A DNA stretch of 64,000 bases from Alphaproteobacteria bacterium (lineage in GTDB: Bacteria > Pseudomonadota > Alphaproteobacteria > Caulobacterales > Hyphomonadaceae), in NCBI GenBank assembly GCA_018827375.1, contig JAHJYW010000048.1, positions 153,002 to 217,001 on the forward strand, in the 5' to 3' direction. Positions 7,406 through 17,460 of the stretch are shown one piece after another. The position numbers and the translations under genes are program-made. The notes below the pieces were generated by a model that saw only the letters and a program-made list of their open reading frames with translations, did no database searches and was not told the DNA's origin. Every line of letters starts with the position of its first letter. Within the stretch, counting starts at the first letter, position 1.

Positions 7406-9640
7406 ATGAAACTCGAAACATTCACATTCGATATCGACTCGGACGGCATCGCCCATGCCGTGTTCGACGTGCCCGGCCGCAGCATGAATACGCTGACCGG
7501 CAAGGCCGTCGCCGACATCATCGCCTTCACGCAGGAAGTCGCGACCAATGACGCGATCAAGGGCCTCGTGATTTCCTCGGGCAAGGCCAGCGGCTTCTGT
7601 GCCGGCGCCGACCTCGGCGAAATGGGCAGCCGCGCAGGCGGTTCAGACGACAAGGCGAAGAAGACCGAAGCGGAGCTCAAGAAAGAGCAGTTCGACGCGG
7701 GCTTCTCGCTGAACAAGACGCTTCGCCAGCTCGAAACCTGCGGCAAGCCTGTCGCGGTTGCGCTCAACGGCCTCGCCCTCGGCGGCGGTCTCGAAGTCGC
7801 GCTCGCCGGGCATTACCGCGTTGCGGCCAATGACAATCCGAAGCTGCAGTTCGGCCTTCCGGAAGCCAAGATCGGCCTCCTGCCGGGCGCTGGCGGCACG
7901 CAGCGCCTGCCACGCCTCGTTGGTGTGCAGACGGCCCTGCCGCTGATCCTTCAGGGCGAAAGCTTCAATGCCGAGAAGGCGCTCGCGATGGGCGTTGTCA
8001 ACGAACTCGCGCCATCGTCGGAAACCGTTGCCAAGGCCAAGGCCTGGGTGAAGGCCAATCCGAAAGCGAAAGCACCTTGGGACGAGAAGGGCTATAAAGT
8101 GCCCGGCGGCGTTCCCCACCGCAGCCCAGGCGCTGGTCAGGTGATGACGATGGCCAACGCCATGCTGCACGCCAAGACCTATGGCAATTACCCGGCCCAG
8201 AAGAACATCCTGTCCTGCGTCTATGAAGGCATCATGGTGCCAATCGACGCCGGCCTGCGCATCGAGACGCGCTACTTCATCAACACGCAGCAGCGGCCAG
8301 AGGCGAAAGCCATGATCCGCTCGCTCTTCCTGTCGACGCAGGCGCTCTCCAAGGGGGGCAACCGTCCGGCGGGCTATCCGAAATACGAGCTCAAGAAGGT
8401 TGCCGTCATCGGCGCTGGCCTGATGGGCGCAGGCATTGCCTATGTCCAGGCCAAGGCTGGTATCCCGACCGTGCTCGTCGATGTGTCCATGGAAAATGCC
8501 GAGAAGGGCAAGGACTATTCCCGCAAGCTCGTCGAGAAGGATGTCTCGCGCGGCAAGCTCACGCAGGAGAAGGGCGATGCCCTGCTCGCGCTGATCACGC
8601 CAACGGATTCCTATGATCATGTCAAAGGCGCAGACCTTGTCGTCGAAGCCGTGTTCGAGAACGAAGAGCTGAAAGCCAAGATCACGAAGATGGCCGAGGA
8701 GCAGCTTGCTGACACGGCCGTCATGGGGTCGAACACCTCGACCCTGCCGATTACCGGTCTGGCCAAGGCGTCCAAGCGCCCAGCCAACTTCATCGGCATC
8801 CACTTCTTCTCGCCGGTTGAGCGCATGGGCCTTGTCGAGATCATCTCGGGCGAGGAAACCAGCGAAGAGACTCTGGCCAAGACGATCGATTACGTCCTCG
8901 CCATCCGCAAGACGCCAATCGTTGTCAATGACAGCCGCGGCTTCTACACCTCGCGTTGCTTCGGCACATACACGCGCGAAGGCATGGAAATGCTGGCCGA
9001 AGGCATCAAGCCTGCGATCATCGAGAATGTCGGCCGCCAGTGCGGAATGCCGATGGGCGCGCTTGAAGTGACCGACTCTGTCGGCATCGACACGGCCCTG
9101 AAGGTCACGCGCGCCACGGCTGAAGCCATGGGCGCTGACGTCCAGGGAGACGAGCGCACGCAGTTCCTCGCCTGGCTGGTCGAAGACCAGGGCCGCGTAG
9201 GCCGCAAGGCCGGCAAGGGCTTCTATGACTATAACGAGAAGGGCAAGCCGGAACGCCTCTGGCCCGACATCAACAAGATGATCGAGGTCAAGGTCGACGA
9301 GTGCCCGCCTGCGCTGAAGACCGAACTGACCCATCGCTTCCTCGTGCGCCAGGCCATTGAAGTGGCCCGCTGCTTTGAAGAAGGCGTCATCACCGACGCG
9401 CGCGATGCGGACATTGGTTCGATCCTCGCCTGGGGCTTTGCGCCGTACACGGGCGGCTGTGCCAGCTACATGGACCTGATCTGGGGCATCAAGCCATTCG
9501 TCGAAGAGGCTGACCGCCTTGCCGACAAGTATGGCGAACGCTTCCGTCCGAACGACCTGCTGCGCGACCTGGCCGCCAAGGGCGAAGGCTTCTACGACCG
9601 CTTCCCACCCGGCGGCGAGAAAGCCAAAGCCGCCGCCTAA
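7406..9640 (+). CDS. fadB: 3-hydroxyacyl-CoA dehydrogenase / enoyl-CoA hydratase, FadB/FadJ-like
   Basis: This 744-residue bifunctional enzyme hydrates trans-2-enoyl-CoA and oxidises the resulting 3-hydroxyacyl-CoA with NAD. The N-terminal crotonase domain carries both catalytic glutamates (Glu130 in [10 protein letters not shown], Glu153 in [15 protein letters not shown]). The NAD domain begins with [13 protein letters not shown] near residue 336 and has the catalytic His466 in [10 protein letters not shown]. The C-terminal helical domain follows. An open frame extends upstream to 7292 inside the thiolase, but the ATG at 7406 gives the family's N-terminus. It closes the operon and is followed by a strong terminator. 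Confidence 0.93.
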   Translation: MKLETFTFDIDSDGIAHAVFDVPGRSMNTLTGKAVADIIAFTQEVATNDAIKGLVISSGKASGFCAGADLGEMGSRAGGSDDKAKKTEAELKKEQFDAGFSLNKTLRQLETCGKPVAVALNGLALGGGLEVALAGHYRVAANDNPKLQFGLPEAKIGLLPGAGGTQRLPRLVGVQTALPLILQGESFNAEKALAMGVVNELAPSSETVAKAKAWVKANPKAKAPWDEKGYKVPGGVPHRSPGAGQVMTMANAMLHAKTYGNYPAQKNILSCVYEGIMVPIDAGLRIETRYFINTQQRPEAKAMIRSLFLSTQALSKGGNRPAGYPKYELKKVAVIGAGLMGAGIAYVQAKAGIPTVLVDVSMENAEKGKDYSRKLVEKDVSRGKLTQEKGDALLALITPTDSYDHVKGADLVVEAVFENEELKAKITKMAEEQLADTAVMGSNTSTLPITGLAKASKRPANFIGIHFFSPVERMGLVEIISGEETSEETLAKTIDYVLAIRKTPIVVNDSRGFYTSRCFGTYTREGMEMLAEGIKPAIIENVGRQCGMPMGALEVTDSVGIDTALKVTRATAEAMGADVQGDERTQFLAWLVEDQGRVGRKAGKGFYDYNEKGKPERLWPDINKMIEVKVDECPPALKTELTHRFLVRQAIEVARCFEEGVITDARDADIGSILAWGFAPYTGGCASYMDLIWGIKPFVEEADRLADKYGERFRPNDLLRDLAAKGEGFYDRFPPGGEKAKAAA

Positions 9641-9664
9641 GGGCGCCAGCGCGTTGCTTAAAGG

Positions 9665-9700
9665 AAAAGGCCGGAGCATCGCTGCTCCGGCCTTTTTCTT
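9665..9700. terminator. Intrinsic terminator after fadB (hairpin copy 1)
   Basis: AAAAGGCCGGAGCA (9665-9678) pairs perfectly with TGCTCCGGCCTTTT (9683-9696) around loop TCGC and runs into TTTTTCTT. The symmetric A and T flanks make it usable on both strands. An almost identical hairpin lies at 10401-10440. Confidence 0.93.
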
Positions 9701-9769
9701 GTCCGGGTTCCCCCAGTTTCTTCTGTGTCAGGACACAATTAGCTAAGCATGTGTGTGATATGAGAGAGC

Positions 9770-10375
9770 ATGCAAAGACTCTTCACCTTACTGGTTCTTG
9801 CTGCTTTGAGTGTTGCGCCAATGGCCGTCGCTGATGAGCAGGCTGAACTCTTTCCGGCGGCGTGCAGCAGCACGTTCGTGGATGTGGCGCACATGGACAG
9901 CGGAGACATTCAGGTCACGACATCCTTCCTGGCCGCTGAGCCGGGCTCGGAGAGCAGGTGGCCTGTCATCATGCAGACGGTCATCTATGATAATGACTAC
10001 GTCCTCATCGACCGGCAGGTGGGTGATAAATTCATCGATGACGTCGTGCCGTGCGATATCTGGTATGAAGAGGCCCATCATCAACTGGTCCGTGATCTTT
10101 CGGCTGCGCTACCGATTAGCCGTGCAGGGGATTATGATCGTGCAGAAGTCCAGAAAGCCCGTGAATGCCTTGGGGCGCTTGAGGCCTGTATGGCGGCACC
10201 GGAGGCATGGCGGTTCACCGATGCACTTAAATCCATGAGCCTGGAGCAGTTTGACCGGCTGATCAGCGACGACCCCCGCGTGTTTTACCTGAAGGCTGGC
10301 GCTTATACCGGTCAGCTCATGCTGTTCGATACCAGGCATCGCAGGCTTGTTCCGATCCTTGAGGGCGGCTGTTGA
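9770..10375 (+). CDS. Exported protein of unknown function
   Basis: This 201-residue protein has a clear signal peptide (MQRLFTLLVLAALSVAPMAVA, cut before DEQAELF). The mature part has five cysteines (CSS, PCD, ECL, ACM and the C-terminal Cys), some of which could form disulphides in the periplasm. It is mildly acidic with no repeats or transmembrane helix. I do not recognise a family. It is a single-gene unit between two near-identical hairpin terminators. Confidence 0.7.
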   Translation: MQRLFTLLVLAALSVAPMAVADEQAELFPAACSSTFVDVAHMDSGDIQVTTSFLAAEPGSESRWPVIMQTVIYDNDYVLIDRQVGDKFIDDVVPCDIWYEEAHHQLVRDLSAALPISRAGDYDRAEVQKARECLGALEACMAAPEAWRFTDALKSMSLEQFDRLISDDPRVFYLKAGAYTGQLMLFDTRHRRLVPILEGGC

Positions 10376-10400
10376 GCGCCACATCTTCACTGACATCTCA

Positions 10401-10440
10401 AATAAAAAGGCCGGAGCAGTGCTGCTCCGGCCTTTTTATT
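10401..10440. terminator. Bidirectional terminator between exported protein and rne (hairpin copy 2)
   Basis: AATAAAAAGGCCGGAGCA (10401-10418) pairs with TGCTCCGGCCTTTTTATT (10423-10440) around loop GTGC. The 18-bp stem with A-run on one side and T-run on the other serves both convergent genes. The stem core is identical to the hairpin at 9665-9696. Confidence 0.93.
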
Positions 10441-10458
10441 TCTGCTTGTATGTGGGGC

Positions 10459-13107
10459 CTATTCGCCCTTGGCGCGGGCCCACCAGCCCTTGCGCTTGGA
10501 GCCTGTCTCCTTGGCCTCTGCCTTGGCCGGTTCCGGCTTGGGCTCAGGCTTTGGTTCGGGCGCCGGGGCAGCTTCAGCCGCAACGGTTTCCTTGACCGCT
10601 TCGACCACGGGCGCGGGCGTCACGTCCGGCGCAGGCTTTGGCTCGGCCTTTGGTTCAGGCGCGGCCTTGGTCTCGACCGGCGCCGGTGCGGCCTCAGCAG
10701 CAGGCGCCTCAGCCTCTGGTTTCGGCTTGGCCCGCGAACGACGGGCGCGTTTCGGCTTCTCGGCCTTCACGGCTTCATCAGCTTCAGCGTCGGCAGCTTT
10801 CGCAGGCTCTGGTTCGCTTGCCTCAGGCGCGGGCGCAGGGGCCGCTTCAGGCTTGGCTTCGCTTGGCGCTTCCGCGTCCAACATGTCCGGCGCGCTGGCC
10901 GACAGGCCGTCGAGATAGGCGCCGCCATCATTTGGCGCGCTGTCCTCTGCACCTTCGGCACGCTCCTCGCCACCTGAGCGGCGACGGCGACGTCCACCCC
11001 TGCGACCGCGACGACGGCGCTTGCGGCCGGCATCTTCGCTGTCGTCCGAGCGGGCTTCCGGTGTCGTGCCACCTTCGCCGTCTTCATCCTCGTCATCGTC
11101 GCTGTCTTCATCCGAAGATGCGGCGGCGGGCGGGCTTTCGCCATCGATCACTTCGAGGCCCGTATCACGGGCATCGCGGTTGCGGCCGCGGCCACCCCGG
11201 CGACGACGACGCTTGCGCGGCTTGCCTTGGGTATCTTCGGCCTTGTCCTCGGCTTCGTCATCCGTTTCGGCGACGGCCTCGTCATCCTCGTCCTCGATAT
11301 CCTCATCATCCTCATCGGAGACGGCAGGCTTCGTGGATTTGGACAGGGAACGCGGCGGCGATTTCTTCTTCGGTTTCGAGTTCGGGTCGCGCTCGGCATC
11401 GATCACGAAGTCGCCCGGCAGCAGGTCTTCCGAGGAATGGATCGACACGGCAAAGCCGGCCATCCGTTCTGTCTCGACCAGCGCTTCGCGCTTGTTGTTC
11501 AGGATGTAGAGCGCAACGTCCGTCGGTGCCTTCACCGAGATGCTTTTCAGGCCGCCGGTCGAGGCGCGGGCCTCGATGGCGCGGATCAGCTGCAACGCAG
11601 CCGACGGGATGGAGCGGCGACGGCCGGTGCCGTTACAGGCTTCACACGGGTCGGATGTGGCCTGCAGCACGCCCTGGCGGCGACGCTGGCGCGAGATTTC
11701 CATCAGGCCGAACTGCGAGATGCGGCCATGCTGGACGCGGGCGCGGTCAACCTTGAGGCATTCCTTCAGCTTCTTCTCGACGGCGCGATTGTTCTTGTTC
11801 TCGTCCATGTCGATGAAGTCGATCACGACGAGGCCGGCAAGGTCGCGCAGGCGCATCTGGCGGCAGGCTTCTTCAGCCGCTTCCAGGTTCGTGCGCACAG
11901 CAGTCTGCTCGATATTGCGTTCCTTGGTCGACTTGCCCGAGTTGACGTCGATCGCGACGAGCGCTTCGGTCTGGTTGATCACCAGATAGCCGCCGGATTT
12001 CAGCTGAACGACCGGGGAATAGATGGAATCAAGCTGGTCTTCGACCGCTTCGGAGACGAACAGCGGATCGTCTTCCTTCCATTGCTGAACCTTCTTGGCC
12101 TGGCTCGGCATGATCAGCTTGGCGAGGTCTTTCGCTTCGCGATAGGCGTCGTCGCCCTGCACCCAGACTTCCTCGATCTCCTTGTCGAACATGTCGCGCA
12201 TCGCCCGGTGCACAAGGCCGCCTTCGGCATTGATCAGCATCGGCGCTTCGGAGGTCAGCGTCTTCTCGACAATGGTTTCCCAGAGTTTCGAGAGGTATTC
12301 ATAGTCGCGTTTGATCTCGGCCTTGGTGCGCTTGGCACCGGCCGTACGCACGATCAGGCCCATGCCATCCGGCACATCCAGCTCGGCAACGATGGATTTC
12401 AGGCGCTTGCGGTCTGCGCCATTGACGATCTTGCGGGAGATGCCGCCGCCGCGCGGTGTATTGGGCATGAGGACCGAATAACGGCCTGCCAGCGACAGGA
12501 ACGTGGTCAGGGCAGCGCCCTTGTTGCCGCGTTCTTCCTTCACAACCTGGACCAGCATCACCTGCCGGCGCCGGATCACTTCCTGGATCTTGTAGCGTTT
12601 GGAGATTGACGAGCGCTGTGATTCCTTGCGGGCCGGTCGTCGGCCACGGGCCGGCTTGGCGGCGGACTTGGACTCGCCGTCCTCGCTATCGTCTTCGCTG
12701 TCATCCTCGTCATCATCGGAGGAGTCATCGTCATTATCGTCGCCGTCATCGGCGTCGGCATGGCTGTCTTCATCGCCGTCGATATCGTCGTCGTCTTCAT
12801 CCTCAATCGCGGCAGCGGCCTCTTCGGCGGCTTCCTTGAGAAGGGCTTCGCGGTCTTCGGCCGGAAGCTGGTAATAATCAGGGTGGATTTCGCTGAAGGC
12901 GAGGAAACCGTGGCGATTGCCACCATATTCAACGAATGCCGCCTGCAGGGACGGCTCTACGCGGGTTACCTTTGCGAGGTAGATATTGCCGCGAAGCTGT
13001 TCGTTACCTGTTGTTTCGAAGTCGAAATCATCGACTTGGCCGCCATTGACGATGGCCACACGGGTCTCTTCCGGGTGGGCGGCGTCGATTAGCATGAGTT
13101 TGCTCAT
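10459..13107 (-). CDS. rne: Ribonuclease E (Rne/Rng family)
   Basis: This 882-residue endoribonuclease starts the decay and processing of most RNAs and scaffolds the degradosome. The S1 domain (about 35-200) is split by an acidic stretch at residues 101-145. DNase-I-like catalytic residues are Asp387 (AIDVNSGKST) and Asp430 (VVIDFIDMD). The zinc-link CEAC is at residues 488-491. The C-terminal third is low-complexity, with alternating acidic runs and Arg-rich RNA-binding patches (RKRRRRRGGRGR) followed by a Pro/Ala/Lys/Glu tail, as in alphaproteobacterial degradosome scaffolds. The start MSKLMLIDAAHPEETRVAI fits the family better than the upstream frame extension to 13149. It is transcribed alone, from a long leader. 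Confidence 0.95.
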   Translation of the reverse strand: MSKLMLIDAAHPEETRVAIVNGGQVDDFDFETTGNEQLRGNIYLAKVTRVEPSLQAAFVEYGGNRHGFLAFSEIHPDYYQLPAEDREALLKEAAEEAAAAIEDEDDDDIDGDEDSHADADDGDDNDDDSSDDDEDDSEDDSEDGESKSAAKPARGRRPARKESQRSSISKRYKIQEVIRRRQVMLVQVVKEERGNKGAALTTFLSLAGRYSVLMPNTPRGGGISRKIVNGADRKRLKSIVAELDVPDGMGLIVRTAGAKRTKAEIKRDYEYLSKLWETIVEKTLTSEAPMLINAEGGLVHRAMRDMFDKEIEEVWVQGDDAYREAKDLAKLIMPSQAKKVQQWKEDDPLFVSEAVEDQLDSIYSPVVQLKSGGYLVINQTEALVAIDVNSGKSTKERNIEQTAVRTNLEAAEEACRQMRLRDLAGLVVIDFIDMDENKNNRAVEKKLKECLKVDRARVQHGRISQFGLMEISRQRRRQGVLQATSDPCEACNGTGRRRSIPSAALQLIRAIEARASTGGLKSISVKAPTDVALYILNNKREALVETERMAGFAVSIHSSEDLLPGDFVIDAERDPNSKPKKKSPPRSLSKSTKPAVSDEDDEDIEDEDDEAVAETDDEAEDKAEDTQGKPRKRRRRRGGRGRNRDARDTGLEVIDGESPPAAASSDEDSDDDEDEDGEGGTTPEARSDDSEDAGRKRRRRGRRGGRRRRRSGGEERAEGAEDSAPNDGGAYLDGLSASAPDMLDAEAPSEAKPEAAPAPAPEASEPEPAKAADAEADEAVKAEKPKRARRSRAKPKPEAEAPAAEAAPAPVETKAAPEPKAEPKPAPDVTPAPVVEAVKETVAAEAAPAPEPKPEPKPEPAKAEAKETGSKRKGWWARAKGE

Positions 13108-13535
13108 GGAACATAACCTTATGATCCGGCGACGCCGCCATGGGCGCAAGGCGCCTCGTGCGAGCTGTCAGGCCGGTCTGTGTTTGTTGGGAAAGGGTCC
13201 GGCCATGCCTGTCCCATGCACCCTGAGGCGGCAATGGAATACTGACGATGACCACGGCACCCGTGCACATATTGCTTTGCTTTCCGGAGCGCGGCGCCCG
13301 CTTGCCTTTTCGGTGAAGCGCGATCGCTGACGCGTCATTGGGAAACTTGTTGGGTAGCCTGATATACGGCTACTTTCAGGATACTGCCCAATTTCAGGGG
13401 GAATTGAAAGGAAGAATATCCTTTGACGGCAGTTAGATGAGCTAAGTGCGGTCAATGCTGGGTTAATCTTCCGTCTGCTAGGGAGATAGCGAACCCTCCA
13501 TATCTATCAGCGGCTTGTCCGGCCAGACAGACCAA
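13108..13535. other. 428-bp divergent intergenic region between rne and amiC
   Basis: No credible gene is present on either strand. The region must hold the rne leader (minus strand) and the amidase promoter (plus strand). A long 5' leader is usual for rne, whose mRNA is autoregulated in several bacteria, but I cannot point to a specific structure. No strong terminator, CtrA site or riboswitch motif was seen. Confidence 0.6.
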
Positions 13536-14738
13536 ATGACCCTTTTCCGCGCATTTCTCCTGCTATTGACCTGTATTGTCTTCGGTTTTTCAGCCGGGGC
13601 CGATATTCGTGATGTCCGGGTGGTCGGCGACGGCGCACCGACGCGGATTACGGTCTGGAGTGACATTTCACAGGATGCGCAGGCTTTTCTGGCCGAATCG
13701 GGCGGCCAGCGCAGCCTTATCCTGCCGCTACAGGGTGAAACGCAGTCCCGCGCCGGAAATGGCATGGGGGGCGTGGCCAACTGGGCCCTGTCCGGTGGGC
13801 GCCTCAGCTTCCTTCTTGACCGCCCATTAGTCGTTTCGCGCGTCCTGTCGCTGCCACCAACGGGCCGTGAACCGGCGTGGCGCATCATTATTGACCTCGA
13901 AACCGTCTCTACGGCCCGGTTTGCCAGCATCGCCAAGCGCGACATGCAGCGCCTCGCCAGGTCCGAATCCGATGCCCGCAAGGCAACAATCACCCTGGCT
14001 GCCGCTGAAGTGGCTCCGATAGAGCCGCTCAGCCCGCGCAATCGCAAGGGCCACGGGCAATTCGTCATCGTGGTTGACGCAGGACATGGCGGCAAGGACC
14101 CCGGCACCCAGTCGGCCAAGGGCCTGCTGGAGCGGGACGTGACCCTGAAAGCTGCGCTCTACTTGAAGGAATTGCTGGAAAAGGACCCGCGCTACACGGT
14201 TCGCCTGACGCGCGACGATGACCGGTTCATTGAACTGGAAGACCGGGTGACGCTTGCCCGCAAATGGGGCGCAGACCTGTTTATCTCGCTTCATGCCGAT
14301 GCTGCAGGCTCATCTGACGTTTCGGGCGCTTCGGTTTATACGATTTCCGAGCGCGGCGAACGCCGGATCGACCGGGAAGCCGACAAGAATGATTGGAAGA
14401 TCCCGATCGAAACAAGCGGGTCCAAGGTCGTCGGCAGCATCCTCGAAGATCTCGTCAAGCGCGAGACAAAGAGCCATTCGGCTGCTTTTGCCGAGGATTT
14501 GCTGCCCGAATTGAAGGCAGCGGGCCCCGTTCTGCGCAGCACGCACCGGAATGCGGGCTTCTATGTGCTGCTTGCGCCGGATGTCCCGGCTGTCCTGCTG
14601 GAGATGGGATTCCTGACAAATGCCGCCGATGCCAAGCGGCTACAGTCGGCCTCCGGACGCGAAAAATCCATGCAGGCGGTAAAACGCGGCATCGACAAGT
14701 TCTTCGACAGGCAGGAAGTCCTTGTCGCGTCTGATTAA
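13536..14738 (+). CDS. amiC: N-acetylmuramoyl-L-alanine amidase with AMIN domain, AmiC-type
   Basis: This zinc amidase of 400 residues cuts the amide bond between MurNAc and the stem peptide, chiefly at the division septum. The order is signal peptide (MTLFRAFLLLLTCIVFGFSAG), AMIN targeting domain (about 25-115) and Amidase_3 domain (about 175-395). Zinc and catalytic residues are visible: His184 (DAGHGGKDPG), Glu199 (LLERDV), His253 (SLHADA) and Glu356 (LLEMGFLTN). A TTG codon at 13515 is in frame, but the ATG at 13536 gives a proper signal peptide. It is probably activated by EnvC/DipM-like LytM proteins, which are not in this window. Confidence 0.92.
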   Translation: MTLFRAFLLLLTCIVFGFSAGADIRDVRVVGDGAPTRITVWSDISQDAQAFLAESGGQRSLILPLQGETQSRAGNGMGGVANWALSGGRLSFLLDRPLVVSRVLSLPPTGREPAWRIIIDLETVSTARFASIAKRDMQRLARSESDARKATITLAAAEVAPIEPLSPRNRKGHGQFVIVVDAGHGGKDPGTQSAKGLLERDVTLKAALYLKELLEKDPRYTVRLTRDDDRFIELEDRVTLARKWGADLFISLHADAAGSSDVSGASVYTISERGERRIDREADKNDWKIPIETSGSKVVGSILEDLVKRETKSHSAAFAEDLLPELKAAGPVLRSTHRNAGFYVLLAPDVPAVLLEMGFLTNAADAKRLQSASGREKSMQAVKRGIDKFFDRQEVLVASD

Positions 14739-14802
14739 ATAGCGGGCCGGCTTGCGGCCTTTGACCCTTGCGGCAACGCGCGGTTGCTGAAAGATTGTGC
14801 AT

Positions 14803-16563
14803 ATGAACCTTTTCCGGCCTCTGTCAGCCCTATCCGCCATCCTGCTGGCCGGGTCGTGCGTCAGCACGCCTTCGGAAGACGATCTGCGCAACGCGCTGTT
14901 TTCGAATGGCCGTCCGGCCGAAGCTCAGGCCTATGGCGACTTTCTTGTCGCCCGCTTCGCGGCGATGACCAATGATCCGGAAACGGCCGCTGAATATTAT
15001 GCCGCTGCCATCGACACCGCGCCGGAAAAGTCCGGCATTGCTGAACGGGCGGTGTTTTCGGCGCTGCTGGCAGGCGATTATGATTCCGGCGTAGAACTGG
15101 CGAAACGGGCCAGCCAGGTTGGCAGCGAGGCGACACTCGTGCGCCTCACACTGGGCGTCGATGCCATGGTGCGTGGCAAGGAAAACGAAGCGGCGCCTTA
15201 TCTCGATGAAACCGAATATGGCCCGTTCAATCAGGTGATTGCGCGCGGCCTGTCCGCCTGGCGCATCGCTGACAAGGACGGCGCGGACGCCGCCGAGGCC
15301 TATCTGCGCAACGGTCTGTCAGGGGACGCCAATCTCGACAGCGCCACGCTGTACATGATGGGCCTCCTGCAGATGGCCGACAAGCATGACGCCGCCGCGC
15401 TCGCCACGTTCGAAACGCTCTGGGAATCCGGCGCAAGGCTGGCCGTCGGCGTGCACGCCCACGCGCAGCTTCTGGTCGCGGAGGGCGATGAAGCCCGCGC
15501 GCTCGAAATCCTTCAGACATTTCGCGACGATATCGGCGAGAATGCAGGCCTCGACGCCCTGCGAGCCGACATTCTTGCAGGGAACCGGATAAAGCCGACA
15601 CGCCTGTCCACCCGCGAAGGCGCAGCGCTTGCTGTCTATGTGCCGGCGGCTGCTCTGATGATGCAGACCGATGACGACCTGTCCGGCGTCTATTTCGTGC
15701 TCGCGCTGGCACTCGACCCGGACTTGCAGGTCGCCCGCTCGCTCTGGGGCCAGTCGCTGGATAATGCCGGGCGGCGCCAGGAGGCGATTGCCGTCCTCTC
15801 GCGCATACCGAAAAAGTCGGAATTTTATGCCACTGCGCGTGGCCAGATGGCCTGGGCGCTGCGCCGGGAGGAGCGTAACCAGGAGGCGCTCGCCGTTGCG
15901 GCAGACGCTCTTGCGAGTTCTCCGGACCGGGGCCTCAAGATCCAGCTTGCCGATCTCTACCGCTCGCTCGACCGCGATAATGATGCTGAGCGCCTTCTGA
16001 GCGAGATCATCGCGCAGGATGCCGAGGCGGGCCGTCAGGACTGGCGCATCATCTATGCGCGCGGCACGACGTTCGAACAGACGGACCGCTGGAAAGAAGC
16101 GGAGTCAGATCTCAAGATCGCGCTGACCCTGCAGCCCGAAAATGCCTCGATCCTGAATTATCTCGGCTATGCCTATATCGACCGGGGCCTCAATTACGAC
16201 GCCGCGCTGAACATGATCCGCCGCGCGGTCGAGCTGGAGCCGCAATCGGGCTATATCATCGACAGTCTCGGTTGGGCGCACTACCGGATGGGACGCTATG
16301 AGCTGGCCACGCGCTTCCTCGAGCGCGCCGTGGAGCTGTCACCCGGCGTCCTGCTGCTTAACGACCATCTCGGCGATGCCTATTGGCAGATGGGCCGCAA
16401 GACCGAAGCGCGCTTTCAGTGGCAAAGGGCGCTGAAGCTCGGGCCCAGCCCGGAAGACAAGGCCCGGATCGAGGCCAAGATGACGGGCGGCCCCATGATG
16501 CCGGTCCTGAAGAAGGCCGAGTCCGATACGCCTGCAGGGCCCGCGGTCGCCCGCCAGCCCTGA
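14803..16563 (+). CDS. TPR-repeat lipoprotein
   Basis: This 586-residue protein has a lipoprotein-like N-terminus (SAILLAGSCVS, acylated Cys near residue 19). Helical tetratricopeptide repeats follow throughout, clearest in the last third (NASILNYLGYAYIDRGLNYD, then SGYIIDSLGWAHYRMGRYEL, then LLNDHLGDAYWQMGRKTEA). TPR arrays mediate protein-protein contacts; an outer-membrane or periplasmic assembly role is plausible. A GTG two codons upstream (14797) could also be the start. It lies 64 nt after amiC, and ispE begins 9 nt after its stop, so these may be co-transcribed. The partner is unknown. Confidence 0.82.
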   Translation: MNLFRPLSALSAILLAGSCVSTPSEDDLRNALFSNGRPAEAQAYGDFLVARFAAMTNDPETAAEYYAAAIDTAPEKSGIAERAVFSALLAGDYDSGVELAKRASQVGSEATLVRLTLGVDAMVRGKENEAAPYLDETEYGPFNQVIARGLSAWRIADKDGADAAEAYLRNGLSGDANLDSATLYMMGLLQMADKHDAAALATFETLWESGARLAVGVHAHAQLLVAEGDEARALEILQTFRDDIGENAGLDALRADILAGNRIKPTRLSTREGAALAVYVPAAALMMQTDDDLSGVYFVLALALDPDLQVARSLWGQSLDNAGRRQEAIAVLSRIPKKSEFYATARGQMAWALRREERNQEALAVAADALASSPDRGLKIQLADLYRSLDRDNDAERLLSEIIAQDAEAGRQDWRIIYARGTTFEQTDRWKEAESDLKIALTLQPENASILNYLGYAYIDRGLNYDAALNMIRRAVELEPQSGYIIDSLGWAHYRMGRYELATRFLERAVELSPGVLLLNDHLGDAYWQMGRKTEARFQWQRALKLGPSPEDKARIEAKMTGGPMMPVLKKAESDTPAGPAVARQP

Positions 16564-16572
16564 CCGCCGACA

Positions 16573-17460
16573 ATGCCCGCCCCACTCAGCATACTTGCCC
16601 CGGCCAAGGTGAACCTGTTCCTGCATGTCGGGCCGGTGAAATCCAACGGGCGGCACGAACTCGACTCGCTGGTCGTGTTTGCCGGTCCTGAAGCCGCAGA
16701 CAGGCTGACCGTTGAACAATCCGACACTCTCACCCTTTCGGTCACGGGCCCCGGCGCGGCAGAGGCTGGTGCGGGCGCAGACAATCTCGTGCTCAAGGCC
16801 GCGCGCGCCTTGCAGGCCGAGGCAGGTGTCAAAGAGGGCGCGGCGCTGCACCTTGAGAAGATGCTGCCAGTCGCAGCCGGCATTGGCGGCGGTTCGGCGG
16901 ATGCGGCGGCCGCCCTGCGTCTGCTCACGCGTCTCTGGGACATTAGCCCTCGCCATGCCCGAACAATCGCGCCCCAGCTTGGCGGCGATGTGCCCGTGGC
17001 GCTGCTCGGACAGCCCGCTTTCATGCGCGGGGAGGGCGAACAGGTAGAGCCGGTGCGCTTGCCTGCGCCGCTCCCGGCCGTCCTGTTCAATTCCGGTATT
17101 GCGTGTCCGACCGGACCTGTCTTTGCGGCTTTCGACGCCGCAGGCGGTGGGGCCGGTTTTGCGGAATGTGGGGCTTTGCCTGAGTTTGCCGATCTGGGCG
17201 GATTGATCGACTGGCTGGCCGGCCAGCGAAACGACCTGGAATCCCCCGCACTTACCCTCCATTCCGCCCTGAAGCCCCCGGAGCGGACCTTGAACGGTCC
17301 GACCGGCGCCTTGCTGACACGCATGAGCGGCTCCGGGGCCACCTTTGTCTGCCTTCACGGCACCCTTGATGCCGCCCGGGAATCTGCCGAGTCCCTAAGG
17401 GCGCAGCAACCCGAAGCATGGGTGCGCGCGACACTGCTTGGAGGGGCAGACCTGTCATGA
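16573..17460 (+). CDS. ispE: 4-diphosphocytidyl-2-C-methyl-D-erythritol kinase
   Basis: This 295-residue GHMP-family kinase phosphorylates CDP-methylerythritol in the MEP pathway to isoprenoids. Visible motifs are the substrate-binding start APAKVNLFLHVG, the ATP-binding glycine loop LPVAAGIGGGSADAAAALRL (about residues 97-116), and the C-terminal TRMSGSGATFVCLHG. Its stop overlaps the next gene's start (ATGA), so it is coupled to the WecA-like transferase. The first aspartate of the catalytic pair is seen at HELDSLVVF (residue 34). Confidence 0.93.
   Translation: MPAPLSILAPAKVNLFLHVGPVKSNGRHELDSLVVFAGPEAADRLTVEQSDTLTLSVTGPGAAEAGAGADNLVLKAARALQAEAGVKEGAALHLEKMLPVAAGIGGGSADAAAALRLLTRLWDISPRHARTIAPQLGGDVPVALLGQPAFMRGEGEQVEPVRLPAPLPAVLFNSGIACPTGPVFAAFDAAGGGAGFAECGALPEFADLGGLIDWLAGQRNDLESPALTLHSALKPPERTLNGPTGALLTRMSGSGATFVCLHGTLDAARESAESLRAQQPEAWVRATLLGGADLS

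Noticed and set aside
7643..9679. 678-residue open frame on the minus strand opposite fadB
   Set aside because: It mirrors the GC-rich FadB gene; the plus-strand frame carries all catalytic motifs, and the minus product has no recognisable domain. Other long opposite frames (3126-4169, 11227-12609, 6157-7242) are shadows of the same kind.
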